Source: Trichoplax sp. H2
Taxonomy: Eukaryota > Placozoa > Uniplacotomia > Trichoplacea
DNA length: 64,000 nucleotides
Assembly: GCA_003344405.1 (NCBI GenBank)
Contig: NOWV01000001.1
Coordinates: 1,116,001-1,180,000, forward strand
Direction: 5' to 3'
The notes under the pieces were generated by a model. The model saw only the letters and a list, made by a program, of their open reading frames with translations. It did not search any database and was not told the DNA's origin. Positions 12,292 to 25,903 of the stretch are shown one piece after another; within the stretch, counting starts at the first letter, position 1, and each line of letters begins with the position of its first letter. Made by a program: the position numbers and the translations under genes.

Positions 12292-13019
12292 CTTATCTAA
12301 CAAAACTAGATAGGCTGACTAGATAAGAAAGCAATAGTCGGCGTTGATTGGTAATAAAAGTAATGAATTTTAACCACATGTTATCATCACGTTGTAATTA
12401 GGTGTTGGCATCCGGGGTCAATTCTTTTCGATCAGTTTATATTTGTTGTAATGGATAAGTAATTTGATATTGTTGTCACCCTGAGTAGGTGTTTGCATCC
12501 GAGGTCAATTTGTTTTGATCAGATTTACTCGGCTACAATTGAGAGTTTGAGCGTGGTAGATAGTAAATTTAACTATAATTCTACAGCTTAAGCATGTATA
12601 ACAAATAGTCAATATAGAATAAACTTATTCCGTTCTAAAATCGATTTTGATATTATATATCTTATCTAGCCAAGTCAAGCAGGTTAGATTAGAGACAATC
12701 GCTCACAATCGTATCTTATTATCATTGCTTTGTTATTAGATGTTAGATACTTAGCGTCAACTAATCATGATCAATTATCAATTAATATAAAATTAAGATA
12801 GAATGTCTATGTTTTAAAATTGGCTCTGATTAATATTTTAACAGTTTCATTGCCCGCTCCGATTTTATGCTTTCTTATCCTATCTGAGCAACTAGAATAA
12901 ACAGGCTAGATAGGAAGTTTCATACACTGATTAAAATTGGAAACTATCGATTATCAATTGAATTTTATCATCAAATTTCAGTGTACATCCGGAGTCAATC
13001 TATCTTGATCAGTTCGTAC
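12292..13019. repeat. Dispersed short repeats and hairpins
   Basis: Three copies of a roughly 40-bp unit (consensus close to GGTGTTTGCATCCGGGGTCA followed by a TTTTGATCAG core) lie at 12401-12440, 12488-12527 and 12981-13019. Between and around them is a second family carrying CTTATCTA...TAGATAAG-type inverted repeats: 12292-12327 (8-bp arms), a weaker copy near 12659, and 12872-12920. The copies are diverged, so this is an old repeat block rather than a fresh tandem array. Confidence 0.65.
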
Positions 13020-16000
13020 ACGCCATTAAGAATAGTGTTTTAGGCGTATGCTCTGACATACACTCTGTAAAACTTTAGGACTACAGTAGTTAGGAGAATA
13101 ATTGAACTTATTTGTTTGTTGTAGTCATTACTTTTTAATTAGGCAATTAGGCATAGCACTTAAGATTAATTTATTTTGATTATATATATCAACTGGAACC
13201 TTTTAGGTCGAGATTGCAGACTATAAATTTATTTAAAATATCCGGACTTTCACTACTGGTCCTTTTAAAATAGTCTTAGCCTAATTCTATCTTCGATTTC
13301 AGCTATCTTTCTGCACTATGAACTTTACTATGACCATTGCGTCTGATTTCATGTCAGCGGTACACCACAATTAATTATTAATGACTCTATACAGTACTGT
13401 CAAATAAATAATCGTAATTTAGTCGAATTTAAAATTCAGCACAAGAAGCAGATCTGGTAAGCAATTATTATTTAATACTACCTCAACAATATATCCAAGC
13501 GGTATAAGGCTTGAGCTGTATTAATTTATCCAATTCATTCTATTTACTGTCAATGATGTAACGCTTCATCATCTATTTATTCATGCCTGCTATAATACAT
13601 ACTGATAAGTTGGAAGAGTGATTTAGTTTTCCCTGGAATGTAGGCTGTAAATAGATTAACGTTTGCATTAATATTAGTTTAGACGTTAATAGCAACCAAA
13701 TTATAAGTAAACGAATATTAAAATTAACATTGTAGCTTTGTTTTCTCGTATCAGATTATTACTCTTGCAGTAACTTCAGCGAGAGAATCAGAACACTAGT
13801 ATATGAATATCTTATAGTTGAAGATATAAAATCTTCAATTATCTCTCCATTTAATTCGATAGATTGTATTTACTCTGAGGTAGCAGTATTAACGGAACTA
13901 TACCAGGTCTTATTCTAGTAATAAGTTACCAATAATTAATTAATAGATTAATTTTAGAGAGCAGAGAAATATTTACTACTTTAGATCTTTTACAAGTTCA
14001 TTAAAATCTTCTTATACTGTAATTGCAAAGTTTGGATATCTGTATGATAATGGCACAGCAATCTAGTCTAAATAGTAAAATGCATGTTATCAGAATTGGC
14101 ACTCTATGCACTGGAGTAATTTCTCTAAAACCAATAGAAAATTTATTTCAGATCTCAATAATGAAACTATTCCGGCCTACAAATAGGACTATATTTATTG
14201 CTGCATTGTTATAGAAATAGTAGAAGATGACGAGTAATTATAGTTAAACGATTTTACAGTAGCAAAATTCCTAAATTTATAAGTTGAAATAATTTATATT
14301 CGCTACTAACTGTAATGAATGCAGATAAATACAGTTTATACATTTTGTATATTTTGATCAATTGAACTTAAAAGAAAGGCATCAGATAGGTGTAGTCGCA
14401 TATTCTATATGTATTGATCACTTTAACGAAAATATCTATCAGTAAAATATCGTAGTCATATTATGAACTATTTTCATCCTACTGTTTGTCTTATATTAAG
14501 TATAATATGATTGATAATGAATATTGTTTTGAAAGCGAATGCAACAAGAACCAATTACTAGTGGTTGAAGTCTCGACAATATGGCATTTTGCTCATGTGA
14601 CAGGTTAGCTTTATTGATTGAGTGAGGGAATGTTAGAGGTGAAGGTTAGAAAAAAATCAAGGTTAGGTGTGGTATTTATTGATAGTGGAAATGAGTTAAC
14701 AGATGGAGTCAAGGATTTGAACTATTTGCCAACGAAAACATGTTTACAAAAGTTGAATAAAGGAGTCCGATATTACATTGGTGGCAATTCATTTTGAATT
14801 CACAAAATTTAAGCTTTACAATATTTAAGACAAAATATTATTAATAGTTTTTTGTCGCAATAGTTGATATTAAAATAAAAATATAGTACTGTTGTGATAA
14901 ATTTGATCAGCGACTATAATCACTTTTAAAAGATTTGCATGTCAGAAGTGGCATGCTGATAAAAGCTAGATTCTAATGTAAGAGTCGTAAATATCTTATT
15001 TCCAATCCTCTTTGTTAAAGCTTGATATTAAAACTAGACCTTACTATTTAGAACTTTATTTAGCGTGCTGTATTCCACTACGATTGGATCATACGTTTAA
15101 TCTGACGGTACTTCTGCTATTTACATATTTATCGTTAATTAATTATTGTTGGTACGAATAAGCTGAAGGTTAAAATAATTCATTTGTTCAGACTTCAGAA
15201 TAAATTGATACTACTATCATACATTTAAAAGATATGACCCTGCTCTCTTCTAATAACAATTGATGGATAAAATAGGAGGAATTTAGGTATATTAAATATC
15301 GAGATTTGCTCTCTATAAGATTAGCTGCCTGCTGTCATCTATTGTGACCTAGATAAAACGTTCATAGTAGCTGATTATGAAATAAGTTTAATAAATAAAA
15401 CTCAAATTGATACTAGTCACATCGTGTTCGATATTTAATTCAGGCATGTTTTTAATACCGTGATTGACCGATAAAGGCCAGTTTTTCCCCTAATAATATA
15501 TATCTTACACGAATAATTTATTCATAATTGCACCTACATTTAACCAGCTGAATTATACGTAATTTTTAGTATATAATAAAATTTAAATATGATATTAGTT
15601 TGCATAGATAATCTGTAACATTTGCTATTCTAGTCATAGGTGGGTACATAAGGCTAATTTCTTCCTATAATAAATTTCTCACTTGAGTGAGATAATCATA
15701 ATAACAATTGCGGTCAATAACCTGCTTAAGCAATATTTACAATTTGTAATGGCTTGCATCTAAATAGAATTTAAATTTTACATGAAGTTGCGTACTGTCA
15801 AATCTAATTCTGTATTGTAGAAAATAATCAGTTTAATTTTATTTGTAATGTCATTTATATACTTTTTTCATATAACATCTCGATTTATTAAATGCCCAGA
15901 TACGATTAAGAGCTTTTTATATCGTCAAACACATACACTATACTATAATATGCAATTTTGCTTAAGGAAATACAGTAATTCGAATTGAAAATTTACAGTA

Positions 16001-17280
16001 ATTCAATACAATCTTACATATATCCAGTGTGAATATTTAAGCTCAATTTTAAGCCTTTCTTTACACTTTAGTAAGATAGCAGTAGTCTCGTTCACTATAG
16101 TTTCTTAATAGTAGGGTGGATAAAATAGCGGCAGCAAGTACTGTATATTCATGATATAAGATAAGATTTAATTGTACCGTATCTTACACATTCGAATGCC
16201 ATAACAGTATGCATAAAAGCAAACCTTCTTACAAAGATCTTTTAAGATTTCACTCCTCATTTTTATTGTTATGAGCTTTACCCTATATGAAATGTAGCTT
16301 ACTATAGCATGATTATACTATACCCTTTACAAACCTGTACCAGTTTAATTCTGACATTATTAATTTACTTTTTCATATAAACTATTAACTATTTGTATTT
16401 GTTGAATGTATATGTTATGTATACTAAATATATATATATGGATTTTGTATAGCATAATTAATATGAGTATTTATCCATCTTATATTACAGCTCATGTCTA
16501 CCGTTAGTAAATTTGCTTAATTCATGTTAAGCGCCATGCATATACGCAACGTATAATATAATAACTATAAAGAATGATCAGTGTCTTACAATAGGATTAG
16601 CTAATGTTAGGGTTAGCGTTAGCTATGATTCAACTCTAGCATTAGTTTGTATGCTCATTTTACCCTAAATATCCGAATATAGAATGGCAAAAGCAATAGG
16701 AAACAAGACTATCATTAAGATATAATTTAATAATAGTTTTCGGTGTCTTACATAACCATAATAGCGATAATACAATAGTAAAACTAAAATTACGACATTA
16801 AAACTATTTAACTCCATCTGCTTGAACTACCAGGATATATTGAATATTATTTTGATCTAAATATCAAGGGCATATTATAAGTTAATCTAATTAGAGAAAT
16901 TAGAATTTAATTCTATTTATCGACATATGACCAATGCTGTAGATTAACAAGTCTTTCTGGTTAGAAACCTTTGAAACAATATGGATTAGCTTGATGGGTA
17001 GTATCAAAAGTGTAGCTCAAATAGGATATATTATCTTATTTTTGAAAATTAAAATACCTAATTATGATATCATAGCTAATTACATAAATGGTCAATGAGA
17101 ACATATCATTTATTATCACATTTAATTTTATTATAGTTTATCCATTAGTGAAATTGACTTCCAGGACAACTCCAACGCAGTTACGCATATTAGAACTACC
17201 TTACTGCTGTAAATCATATGATTTATTGAATAGTAAATATTACCGATGATAATCTAAACATCGAACTACGTAGCTAGACC
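13020..17280. other. Intergenic spacer between channel genes A and B
   Basis: AT-rich, with scattered simple (TA)n runs such as the one near 16426. No coding exon, RNA gene or strong repeat seen. The last part is the 3' flank of gene B, with a minus-strand AATAAA at 17222-17227. Confidence 0.4.
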
Positions 17281-20200
17281 CTAGTCAATACTGGATGGAC
17301 TAATTCGAATATTTGCGAGATGTTCACTGTTAGACCTTCTAAACTTAGACTTTATTCCGTTTGATCTTACATTATGTGATGAAATGCTTTCATTGACTTT
17401 AAAATTATGGATATTAGTGGATAAATTACCACGAACAGATGTTGATGAAGCCATTGATTCGGGGCGCCTTTTTTCTCGTATACTTTGCATTCGTCGGCTA
17501 ATTTCACGTTTGCTTCTTTTCGTTTGTTGAAAGCATTTATCATAGATGTATTCAAAAAATTCGAACATGGTAAGGAAACTACCGCCAACAAAAAGTCCTA
17601 ATTGACCACCAAAATCACCTAATCAATGTAATTCAAAGAAGAGAAATAGGTTGATTAAAAAGTAGCCTTTATATCACTCTTTACATCTTAATAATATATC
17701 CATGTGATAGTAGTGACTTGTTATTTCTTAGGGATAATTACTTAGAAATGCCACAAATCCGCTAGCCTGTTTTTGGATTGTCTTAAATAGGTATAAGTCC
17801 TTATAATAGACATCAAGGAAAGCAAAATTTTCGCTAGAATAAGTAAAAATAACGGTTATGTTGATAAATAATTCTAGTATCATATAAATTGACTATAATT
17901 ATACAACGAAATCAAACAATGAAATTTTGTTTCATGAGTTTTAATTAATATTTTTATAGTAACTTCCTTCTGTAACGAACTGCATAATAATTCTAACGCG
18001 AAAATAGTTATGTTTATAATGAGGAAGTACGAGGTATCCCGATATGCATTAGTATTTGCACTACACATTATATTTTGATTTTATCAAGCGATGTAAGACT
18101 AAATTAAACTTGTTAATCACACTTGAACAAAGATAGGAATTTCTGAGTAACCATCTAAGCTAGAGGTATATTGACTATAGTAAATGCCGCAGTAGTAATA
18201 ATCTCCTTGAAAAAATGCAAGGATTTTAATATGTAAATATTAATGCTAACATAAAACGTTGCCGATATACATTATGTAAACGATAGAAGACTACAGTATA
18301 TGGTTATGAAACTAAAATAAATTTGTTGACACCACTAGAGTAGCGAATAATTTTATGGAAAGGTACAGGTATTTTAATACGTAATTATTAAAATTGTTAT
18401 CATATATTAGAAAATATTCTACATCCGATTTTGTCAGACATTATTTTATTACAAAATTCAGATGAACTGATTAACAACATTATGTTTGAGAAAGGATTTT
18501 AAGGAGTTTATAATCGCTTTGATACCGTATGAATTCCAATTTGGACATTGTCAGATTTAGGCCTTGATTTCTTGCATTTTCAATTATTTTAGTCACATTG
18601 TATTGATCGCTAATGTCGTTAACCACAACTTGGGAAGGGATTAACGCATACGACACTTCGACGTTGTATTCTGTTTGCACGCAAGCCACAGGACATACAT
18701 TTGCATTGATACCGACACTAACTGGATTAGAGCTACCTATGAAGGAAAAGCGCTTCTTTTAATTTACTAACAATGAAGTAATAGAGATAGTTCAATATTT
18801 TCTTATCTAGGCAGAATAGCATATTATCGAATAGATAAACCTACTCATAAGTGGTAAAACGCATTCAAGCATTATTTCAGGTGAACATGGAGTTAAATTT
18901 CCTTTAATTTAGAGAGCGTGAGATCGGAAAAACAATAATTAAGATATCTGAGATATTTTTGTTTAAACGAAATACTCTTATTATACATTATTATTATTAT
19001 GAAATTTGCACATATTTTCGTATTTTAGTCTAACTTATTAATATCTATTCTTAGAGTGAAATCTGATAACAAACGTCTATCAATTATCAATGTACGTTCT
19101 AGCAAATATTTTCATGAAATGTCTAGCAAATAGCATTATATAATATCTAGTTAATAGCATTATATAATATCTGGTAAATAGCTTTATATAATACTATTTA
19201 TTCTAGTATTATCATACGTCTATTATCTCTCGTTTAAGCTTAATAATGTACATCAAAACATATCACTGCAGTCACTCTAGCTTGTTATTACTGTAAATAG
19301 TATTTAGCACTATCCTTGCTTATCCTGTAAGGCTTTGGTTGAGCTATAAATATAGTCGGCATGCAAAATTGAAAATACAGTAAAACTATTATGATTTAGT
19401 ACTTTAAATTGGCTTGTTTAGGACTTACTAGCATGGTGTGGCTCAACGCATCCGCATCTTTGCAATATGAAATCAATTTCTTTTTCTCTCCTGCATGATG
19501 ACACCGAATAATGATCGAAATACTTGAGCTTTTGTGAACCACATTGACCCCATGGTTTTGGTAGGCCTTCAATAACCTTATTTAATTTAAGATAAATCTT
19601 CATTGTCACTGATATGATTACAATTATTCAATTATTATTACGATTCATTTGCAGTTAAAATGTAAACTTTTATCGCAATATTCAGATCTTATAATTTACT
19701 TTCACACTCCAGATATTAATTCAATTTTATAACTATAACTTCATATCTGTACCGAATGGTAATTAAAGATTATATTGTCTTTTGAGGGTCATTCGGTAAT
19801 TGATATTAGGTAAGTATTGATTATAGCAACTTTTATATTGTGATTGCACCGCAAGCAGGTACGACTAGTTATGTAAGGTAAAATCAACCTACAAGTACAG
19901 TACACTCGTACTAAAATATAAATTACTACCAATCAATGTAAGTATCTCAACGATGATTTTAGAGAATAATATGATGTTTTTAGGTTTTTAAATACTAAAT
20001 AATCATTAACGTGTGATAAATCTAGCATAGGAATATTAAATAGGACTATCAATTGTGATAACGATATTTATACAGTATTGAAAAACTATAAATCCTTAGC
20101 GATTCATGATTGTAAACTATCGGTATTAACTCAGAAATTATTGCATGGAATTACAGATTGAAATAGCTGTACTTTAGATTAATTATCAGTCATAAGATAT

Positions 20201-22200
20201 TCTTTTGCATATAGATTACGGCTAATATCCAATAAAGAAGAAAAAGTATCAGTATGCTAATACTTGTCCACAATTTGATCACTGATGTATGCTATTAACT
20301 TACATCAGCTCCAGGTATGCTGGCATAGGCATGCATACCAGGCGGTATGGACATTCCTTCAGCATCCATTTCAGGTAAATCAGCTGTAGAATGGACAGCA
20401 AATCGTATTCCTGCATCTGGTGAACCATACGATAATTTTCCTGAGTATTTATATTGTTCAATATTCAAAACTAAACGTAGTCCGTGTGCAGAGCCTTTCC
20501 CACGCTGAGATAACATACCTTCTTTTTTCGCACCTATTGATACATTAGAAAAGAATCGCTCATTACTTAAGGACCAATATGCATCTAAAGACAACGATTT
20601 TAACTGCTAATGTTATCATTATGATTGGGATGAAAATAGAGTTTTGTGGAGTTTATTAAGCTCTACGTTATAGCAGCTAAAGATGTTAAATTAGCATAGG
20701 CAGGCATCTGTTAATAAACTTATGCACAGCTGTAATACTGTTATCAAATTGGCCTTAGCATCACGATATTGCCATAGGAGAAGGCTATTACAGTTTTATA
20801 TTCTAAAAGGATGTTATACTTTAGGTAAAGAATAAACTTACGAAAAGTTTTCGTGTTACTAGAGATTACAGCTTTACTTGTTAATTCGTATGACAGCAAA
20901 AATTAGAATTACTGTATATGGAAAATTGATTATGAAATCGAGTTAAAATTGAGGAAATCTTATTCTATTCATTTTTTTATGTAGTGCCACTGTCATTCTC
21001 GTCTAAAAAATGGCGACTTACTAATTACTAAACAAAATAGCCATAAAAATGTTCGCGATATTAATAATATGGAACAATAGTCCAAAGCAATTTTCTCATG
21101 GCATTATACGACTTATCATACGAGTATGCAAACGTATTATAGGCGAATATCTTAATAATTTCGGAAGTGATAATAGGGAGTAAGTCAAAATTAGCCTTAC
21201 AGATGGTATTTGCAAATAGTTTTCATAATCTTTAAGGCGTAGCATGTATATGGATTAGGGTAGGAAGATGTGAAGTTTTAAAAAAGAGTGTGTGTACTGA
21301 AAATAAAAATTGAAAAGAAGCTTACAAGCTCTGCGTTCTAGAAAATATATAAAATGAACAGTTATCAACAACTCATCATCCATAGACTTGATCATCGATA
21401 GTAGATCAATAATTTCATCTTAAAAGTATTATCGTCGTGTTCTTTAAAGCCACTTTACACTATAACATCTTTGTTACATTAATCGTCGTAATTTTCTGTC
21501 TATCTGATTAAACTACTTCTATCAATCTTTACTGTCCTATAGAGGAATACATCTATAATATACATGCATCTAATGAGGAATGCTATGCTGTAAAAATAGA
21601 TATCTAAAACAGTATTTCAGTTTTCTGACCTGAATTAAAGGTATAACAATTGCCGTAAATGGTAAAAATGGTTGTAAAATTTTCTGGACCACAAACTTGA
21701 TCATCCCATAAACAAGAGACAATTATATCATTTTTACGATGGCCTAAATCTTGCGTTAAATTTTGTAAATGGAAATCAACTCCTGTTTTATTACGGAAAT
21801 AGCTTGTTGCTAATTCCAGGTCTTTCTTGTTGATAGCTCCTTTTCGATGATAGATTCTAAGAAATGTCTGCAAGTGTCGATTATCTTCTTCCGATAATGC
21901 TGTTTTGGTAAGCTGATTAAAGTTGCAGATGGTTACTGCTGGGAATATTAAGCTATCTTGGTGTATAATTTCGATATCAATATTCGTTGGAAAGGATAAA
22001 ACATACTGCAATAATTGGATACTGCCAATCATGCAACCAACACTAGCTGCTAACGTTACTATCGACCACAAATAACGACGTACTTTGGGAACGTCTTGAT
22101 CGACAATATGTCCAAGCCCATGGCAAGTTGTTCTTTCGGCAAATTTCTTTTCCAAGTTGATCGATTTTGATCTTGGCCTTTGCCAAGGATGAGTATCCAT
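17281..22200 (-). CDS. DEG/ENaC sodium channel subunit with GGS filter, cluster gene B
   Basis: Paralog of gene A with the same seven-exon plan: 22200-21630, 20533-20304, 19576-19429, 18901-18845, 18736-18526, 17833-17742, 17618-17281, giving 548 residues. FAERTTCHG (HG at 27-28), TM1 about 43-63, FPAVTICNFN, SAHGLRLVLN, MSIPPGMHAYA, LPKPWGQCG, the CRREK...CGC block, LTPCSPEIMLEC and CPVACVQTEY follow in family order. The pre-TM2 region reads SDFGGQLGLFVGGS. Its filter is Gly-Gly-Ser (about 448-450), not the Gly-Ala-Ser of its neighbours; beta-ENaC subunits are known to have GGS. The cytoplasmic tail is about 90 residues, the longest of the four, basic and serine-rich (KRSKREISRR, KSKFRRSNSEH), with possible basophilic kinase sites. 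The intron between exons 3 and 4 holds a 3 x 24-bp repeat. No frame break seen. Confidence 0.92.
19123..19194 (+). repeat. Three tandem 24-bp repeats in an intron of gene B
   Basis: Units begin at 19123, 19147 and 19171, each close to CTAGTAAATAGCATTATATA plus ATAT, with two or three substitutions between copies. They lie in the intron between coding exons 3 and 4 of channel gene B. Confidence 0.8.
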
Positions 22201-25200
22201 CGTTTAAGTAGACAGATTGTAAGAGCTGTACAGCAGTATCGAAAGTTTGTAATCGTTAATATTTTATAGAGAAGAAGTGGTGATTCGATGAGATGATTTA
22301 ATCCTAACAATTTCCAGTTGTGCACTTTACAATCTACTTTCTAGTAGCGGTTACGGAAATGAATCGTTACTTGAATTATATTACTACCGGCATGATCATT
22401 CTAGAATGAATCACTTCGGTCATTCCACAGCCGGATAAGAAAATATTGGTAATAAAAGAATGATTTTCCACTCTATACAATCAAGAAGAAATAGAAACTA
22501 CTTCAAAGAGTGTTATATTATTATATAAAAAAATGGAAAGTCAATCTGCTATAAGTGCTTTATATGTTGATAGAGTAGAAGGAAAAGCTGAAGTGTTGGA
22601 ATATAAATATAAAATACTCTCTTTCTATAGAATCAATCTTGAAATGGAAGGAAATCGATTACATAGAATTCTTCGTGTGAAAAGGATTATTGCATTGTAG
22701 TTAAAAAGGATTAGGTAAAGTGACAGCGACCCGTTAAACTTATCTCCACCGTAAACGAATTGAAAAGAAAAGCAATGCAAACGATATGCTGAGAATTTAA
22801 AGCAAAATCTTGCTATTTGAACTTGCTACACGCGTAAATATACCATAGAAGAATCAGTTAGTATGGACCAAAGGTAGCGTTCAGGCTGAATTGGGGGGTG
22901 GGGGGGGGGCTGGAAAGAATATTAGATAGAAAATCAATCTTACCAATAGATTATACTGTAAATACAGGGAAAGCCTTAATTATTTCCACTTTGGATGGCG
23001 AGAAACCAAAAAAAGCTATTTAAAATTTTAAGAAACTTTTAATTGATAATTGTATTAGCCAGAACCTGTTGTAAAAACAAATGCTAGGATTAATTAGTTG
23101 CAATCAAATAGTAATTTCAAACTGAATAGAAATATGAAGATCTTAATCTTAGCTCTTCCATGCTTAGATTAATTATTACTATTAAGGAATTTTGATACTG
23201 AATTTGAAGCATTCCTTTAAATTCTTGTAGAAGGGTTAAATTAACAGCTTTTGATAATGACTAGTATCAGCTTTTATATTGTGGTTTTCTTCTCAGAAAG
23301 AGTACAACAAGTTGATACAATTACATGTGCGCGTAGTATTATGTTAAAATTTAAAATTCATATAATGTTAAGCCTAATGTAGAAGACGATGATGCTATTA
23401 AATCGATTAAAGATCAGAAATATTCGTGTAGTGGCGTCGTCAATGCCATGTGGTATCGGAAAGGCTCAAAGTAAAATTATAGGTAGGTTTTAGTCTTGAA
23501 GGACTGATTTCGAACATTTTTGTTTAACTGCAATAAGTTAATTAATCAAATAGCTACACGAAGGTTTTCTATGAAACGAAATGAATTATAATCTAGCTTA
23601 GCAAGCATGAAATCTATAAATGGATTCACAAGTCATTTTAAATGAAGGACTAGTTACTTCTAAAGCTCAAATTTTATAAACCCTGGTCAGGAAATAAGCA
23701 ATAACTCTATTCTCAACTTTCATTACTTACAGATATATTAGTAAAGTTGGCTAGATAGTGGCTAATAGCGTTTAATAATTGGATCACTGACTTGCTCCAC
23801 AATTACAAATACTAACTTTTAAAGGCCTAAAGAGTTTTAAGTTTTCATGTTTAAATCAAGTAAACGACACAAAAATTGTCTAAAACTTCCTCTTTTGAGT
23901 GCAGTTTAAAAGTAATCGCGGCTAAATTCTCGACTGTTGATACTTGGCAGGTACAGGTATACTGGTGTAATGAATTTCAATCCGATGCAGTTAAGAAACG
24001 AGTATAAATTTCAAGATAAATCTCCAAATTCTTTTAGTTTATCAATAGAAAACGAAGTTAAACGGTTGTCGAAGAGTTGAGTACTGCACAGTATGTTTAT
24101 TAGTTCTGAAATGATGCCAGTTTTATTTAGGGAATTAATAATGATACTATTTGGACTTATTATCACCAGAGTCGTAAATATCCATAGATTGTTTTACATA
24201 CTTTCTCTCCGGCTTCTTAATAAGGATTCTTGATGATAACTACAAGACTCATAGTTCAATCGATGCTATATTACTCTAATTTATTGTATAGATTGAAAAG
24301 TCTACGGCAGATAATTTAGCGTGATATTATTGGATCTGTTCATGCAGATCTACCGAAGGGCATTCTAACAACACAGTATTCTATTTTCACATTGTAGAAT
24401 TTGATTCAAGGATAAAGAGAGAAATTCTAATATTATACACTTATTTCATTTTTCCTGCAAAGTCAAGAATTAAAACCTTTCGGAGATGCTTGAGTATTGG
24501 ATTATTTGAGTAGTTTACTGATATTTTGTAATCTTTCGAATAACGTTGGAAGCTCTTGGGTACATGGAGAAAGTTTGATTTACACTCTTATTGGGCATAA
24601 TATCGTCAATGCGATGAAAGAAAGTGTTATTGAGAAATTGACTAGTTTCCATTACAACAAATAATAAATAATCACCAATTTAGTTCGATGTGATTTTAAA
24701 CTAATTTAGACTTTGTCAGATCTTTTTAAATCAGCGTTGATAAAATTGCTTGTATCATTAAATGGAAGCTTTTGACATACATCTCAACTTACAAACCTTA
24801 TCCTATGGTCTTAAGTAATAAAATCTGTCAATGGTTGATTTAATTGCAATTCATTACTTGGTATTTGAAGAAAACGATAGATGATTTGAGCCAGAATTAT
24901 GGAATATAATCACTTTCTATAGGTTGTCTCAAAGTCCTTTCACGAGGAGTAAATTGATAGATGTACACGTAAAATGAATGAAAATATTCTAATTTACATT
25001 TCTATTGAAAAGAAACGTTGCCTGAATAGGATTCGTGATTGTTAATAGTGTTTAATCAAGACTATTCAAAATTCAAGGTAAGTAAACAGAAAATTGTTGA
25101 TTTCAATCATCATAAACAACTGCAGCTGATCCTTTTAATATTAGTCATAAATTCCTCATCAGTATTCATGAGTTCTTAGATTTCCATTAATTGGTGATAA

Positions 25201-25643
25201 CTGGTTATAGTATTCGTATTTTTCATTGGAATGTATTATGTCAATAAGATAATATGGGCGTTCTATAATACTTAATCTAAAGTCGTCATTTACTTTTTAG
25301 ATGAGGTAATACAAAAATTTTCAAATGATCTAATTTGACGACTAATTGAACAAGTTAGAAATTAGGATTAGGACTTGGTTCATCGATACCGAATTCTTAG
25401 TCATTAATGTTTTGGTATGAAATTAGAATAAGGATTTATATAAGAATAATGAGCATGAAAAATCTACAGTGGTCTTGCATAAAAACCTGGTTGATGATTA
25501 TGAAATTACTACTAAAATATCCAGAATATATTAATCTCTACTATTTTGATAGTTATGTTGTAGTGGGAATTTCTTTTGAAGATACTACCTAAATTTCGTA
25601 TGCACTAAAGGACGCAAATATATTGATATCACTTTTCGGATAA
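22201..25643. other. Intergenic spacer upstream of channel gene B
   Basis: Promoter side of gene B. No coding exon or RNA gene recognised. The only standout is a G-rich run at 22893-22909. Confidence 0.4.
22893..22909 (+). other. G-run (six G, T, ten G)
   Basis: A stretch of 16 G residues broken by one T, in otherwise AT-rich DNA. It could fold as a G-quadruplex, be a regulatory site for gene B about 700 bp away, or be partly a sequencing or assembly error in a homopolymer. Confidence 0.6.
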
Positions 25644-25903
25644 AATATTACTGAAGAAATGCCCATAATACAGTATCAGTTCTAACCTAGAAATAACCAC
25701 CAAAGTGGAAAAAGCAGATTAATCTCTTCACTTTTGAAATGTAATATTACTGAAGGAATACGTATAAAATAGTTTCAGTTCTAACTCAGAAACTGCAACT
25801 AAAGCGCGTAAAGTGGATTAATCACCTCACTTTCTAGAATATTACTGCGAAGTATCTTTAAAATAGGTTCGATTATAGTCAAAATTGGCACCGAAGTATC
25901 TAA
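25644..25903 (+). repeat. Diverged tandem repeat, about 95-99 bp, 2.7 copies
   Basis: Units start at 25644, 25743 and 25838, each opening AATATTACTG. The first two share TCAGTTCTAAC and a downstream GTGGAxxxxGATTAATC block and end in a CACTTT stretch; the third is partial. Confidence 0.75.

Noticed and set aside
16600-16630. Telomere-like GTTAGGGTTAG
   Set aside because: Fewer than two full TTAGGG units, then it changes to GTTAGCG; not an interstitial telomere tract.
10000-17280. A fifth channel gene or fragment in the large spacers
   Set aside because: I looked for minus-strand HG, FPxVTxCN, PWGxC and GGQLGLF coding motifs in 10.0-17.3 and 22.2-29.4 kb and found none.
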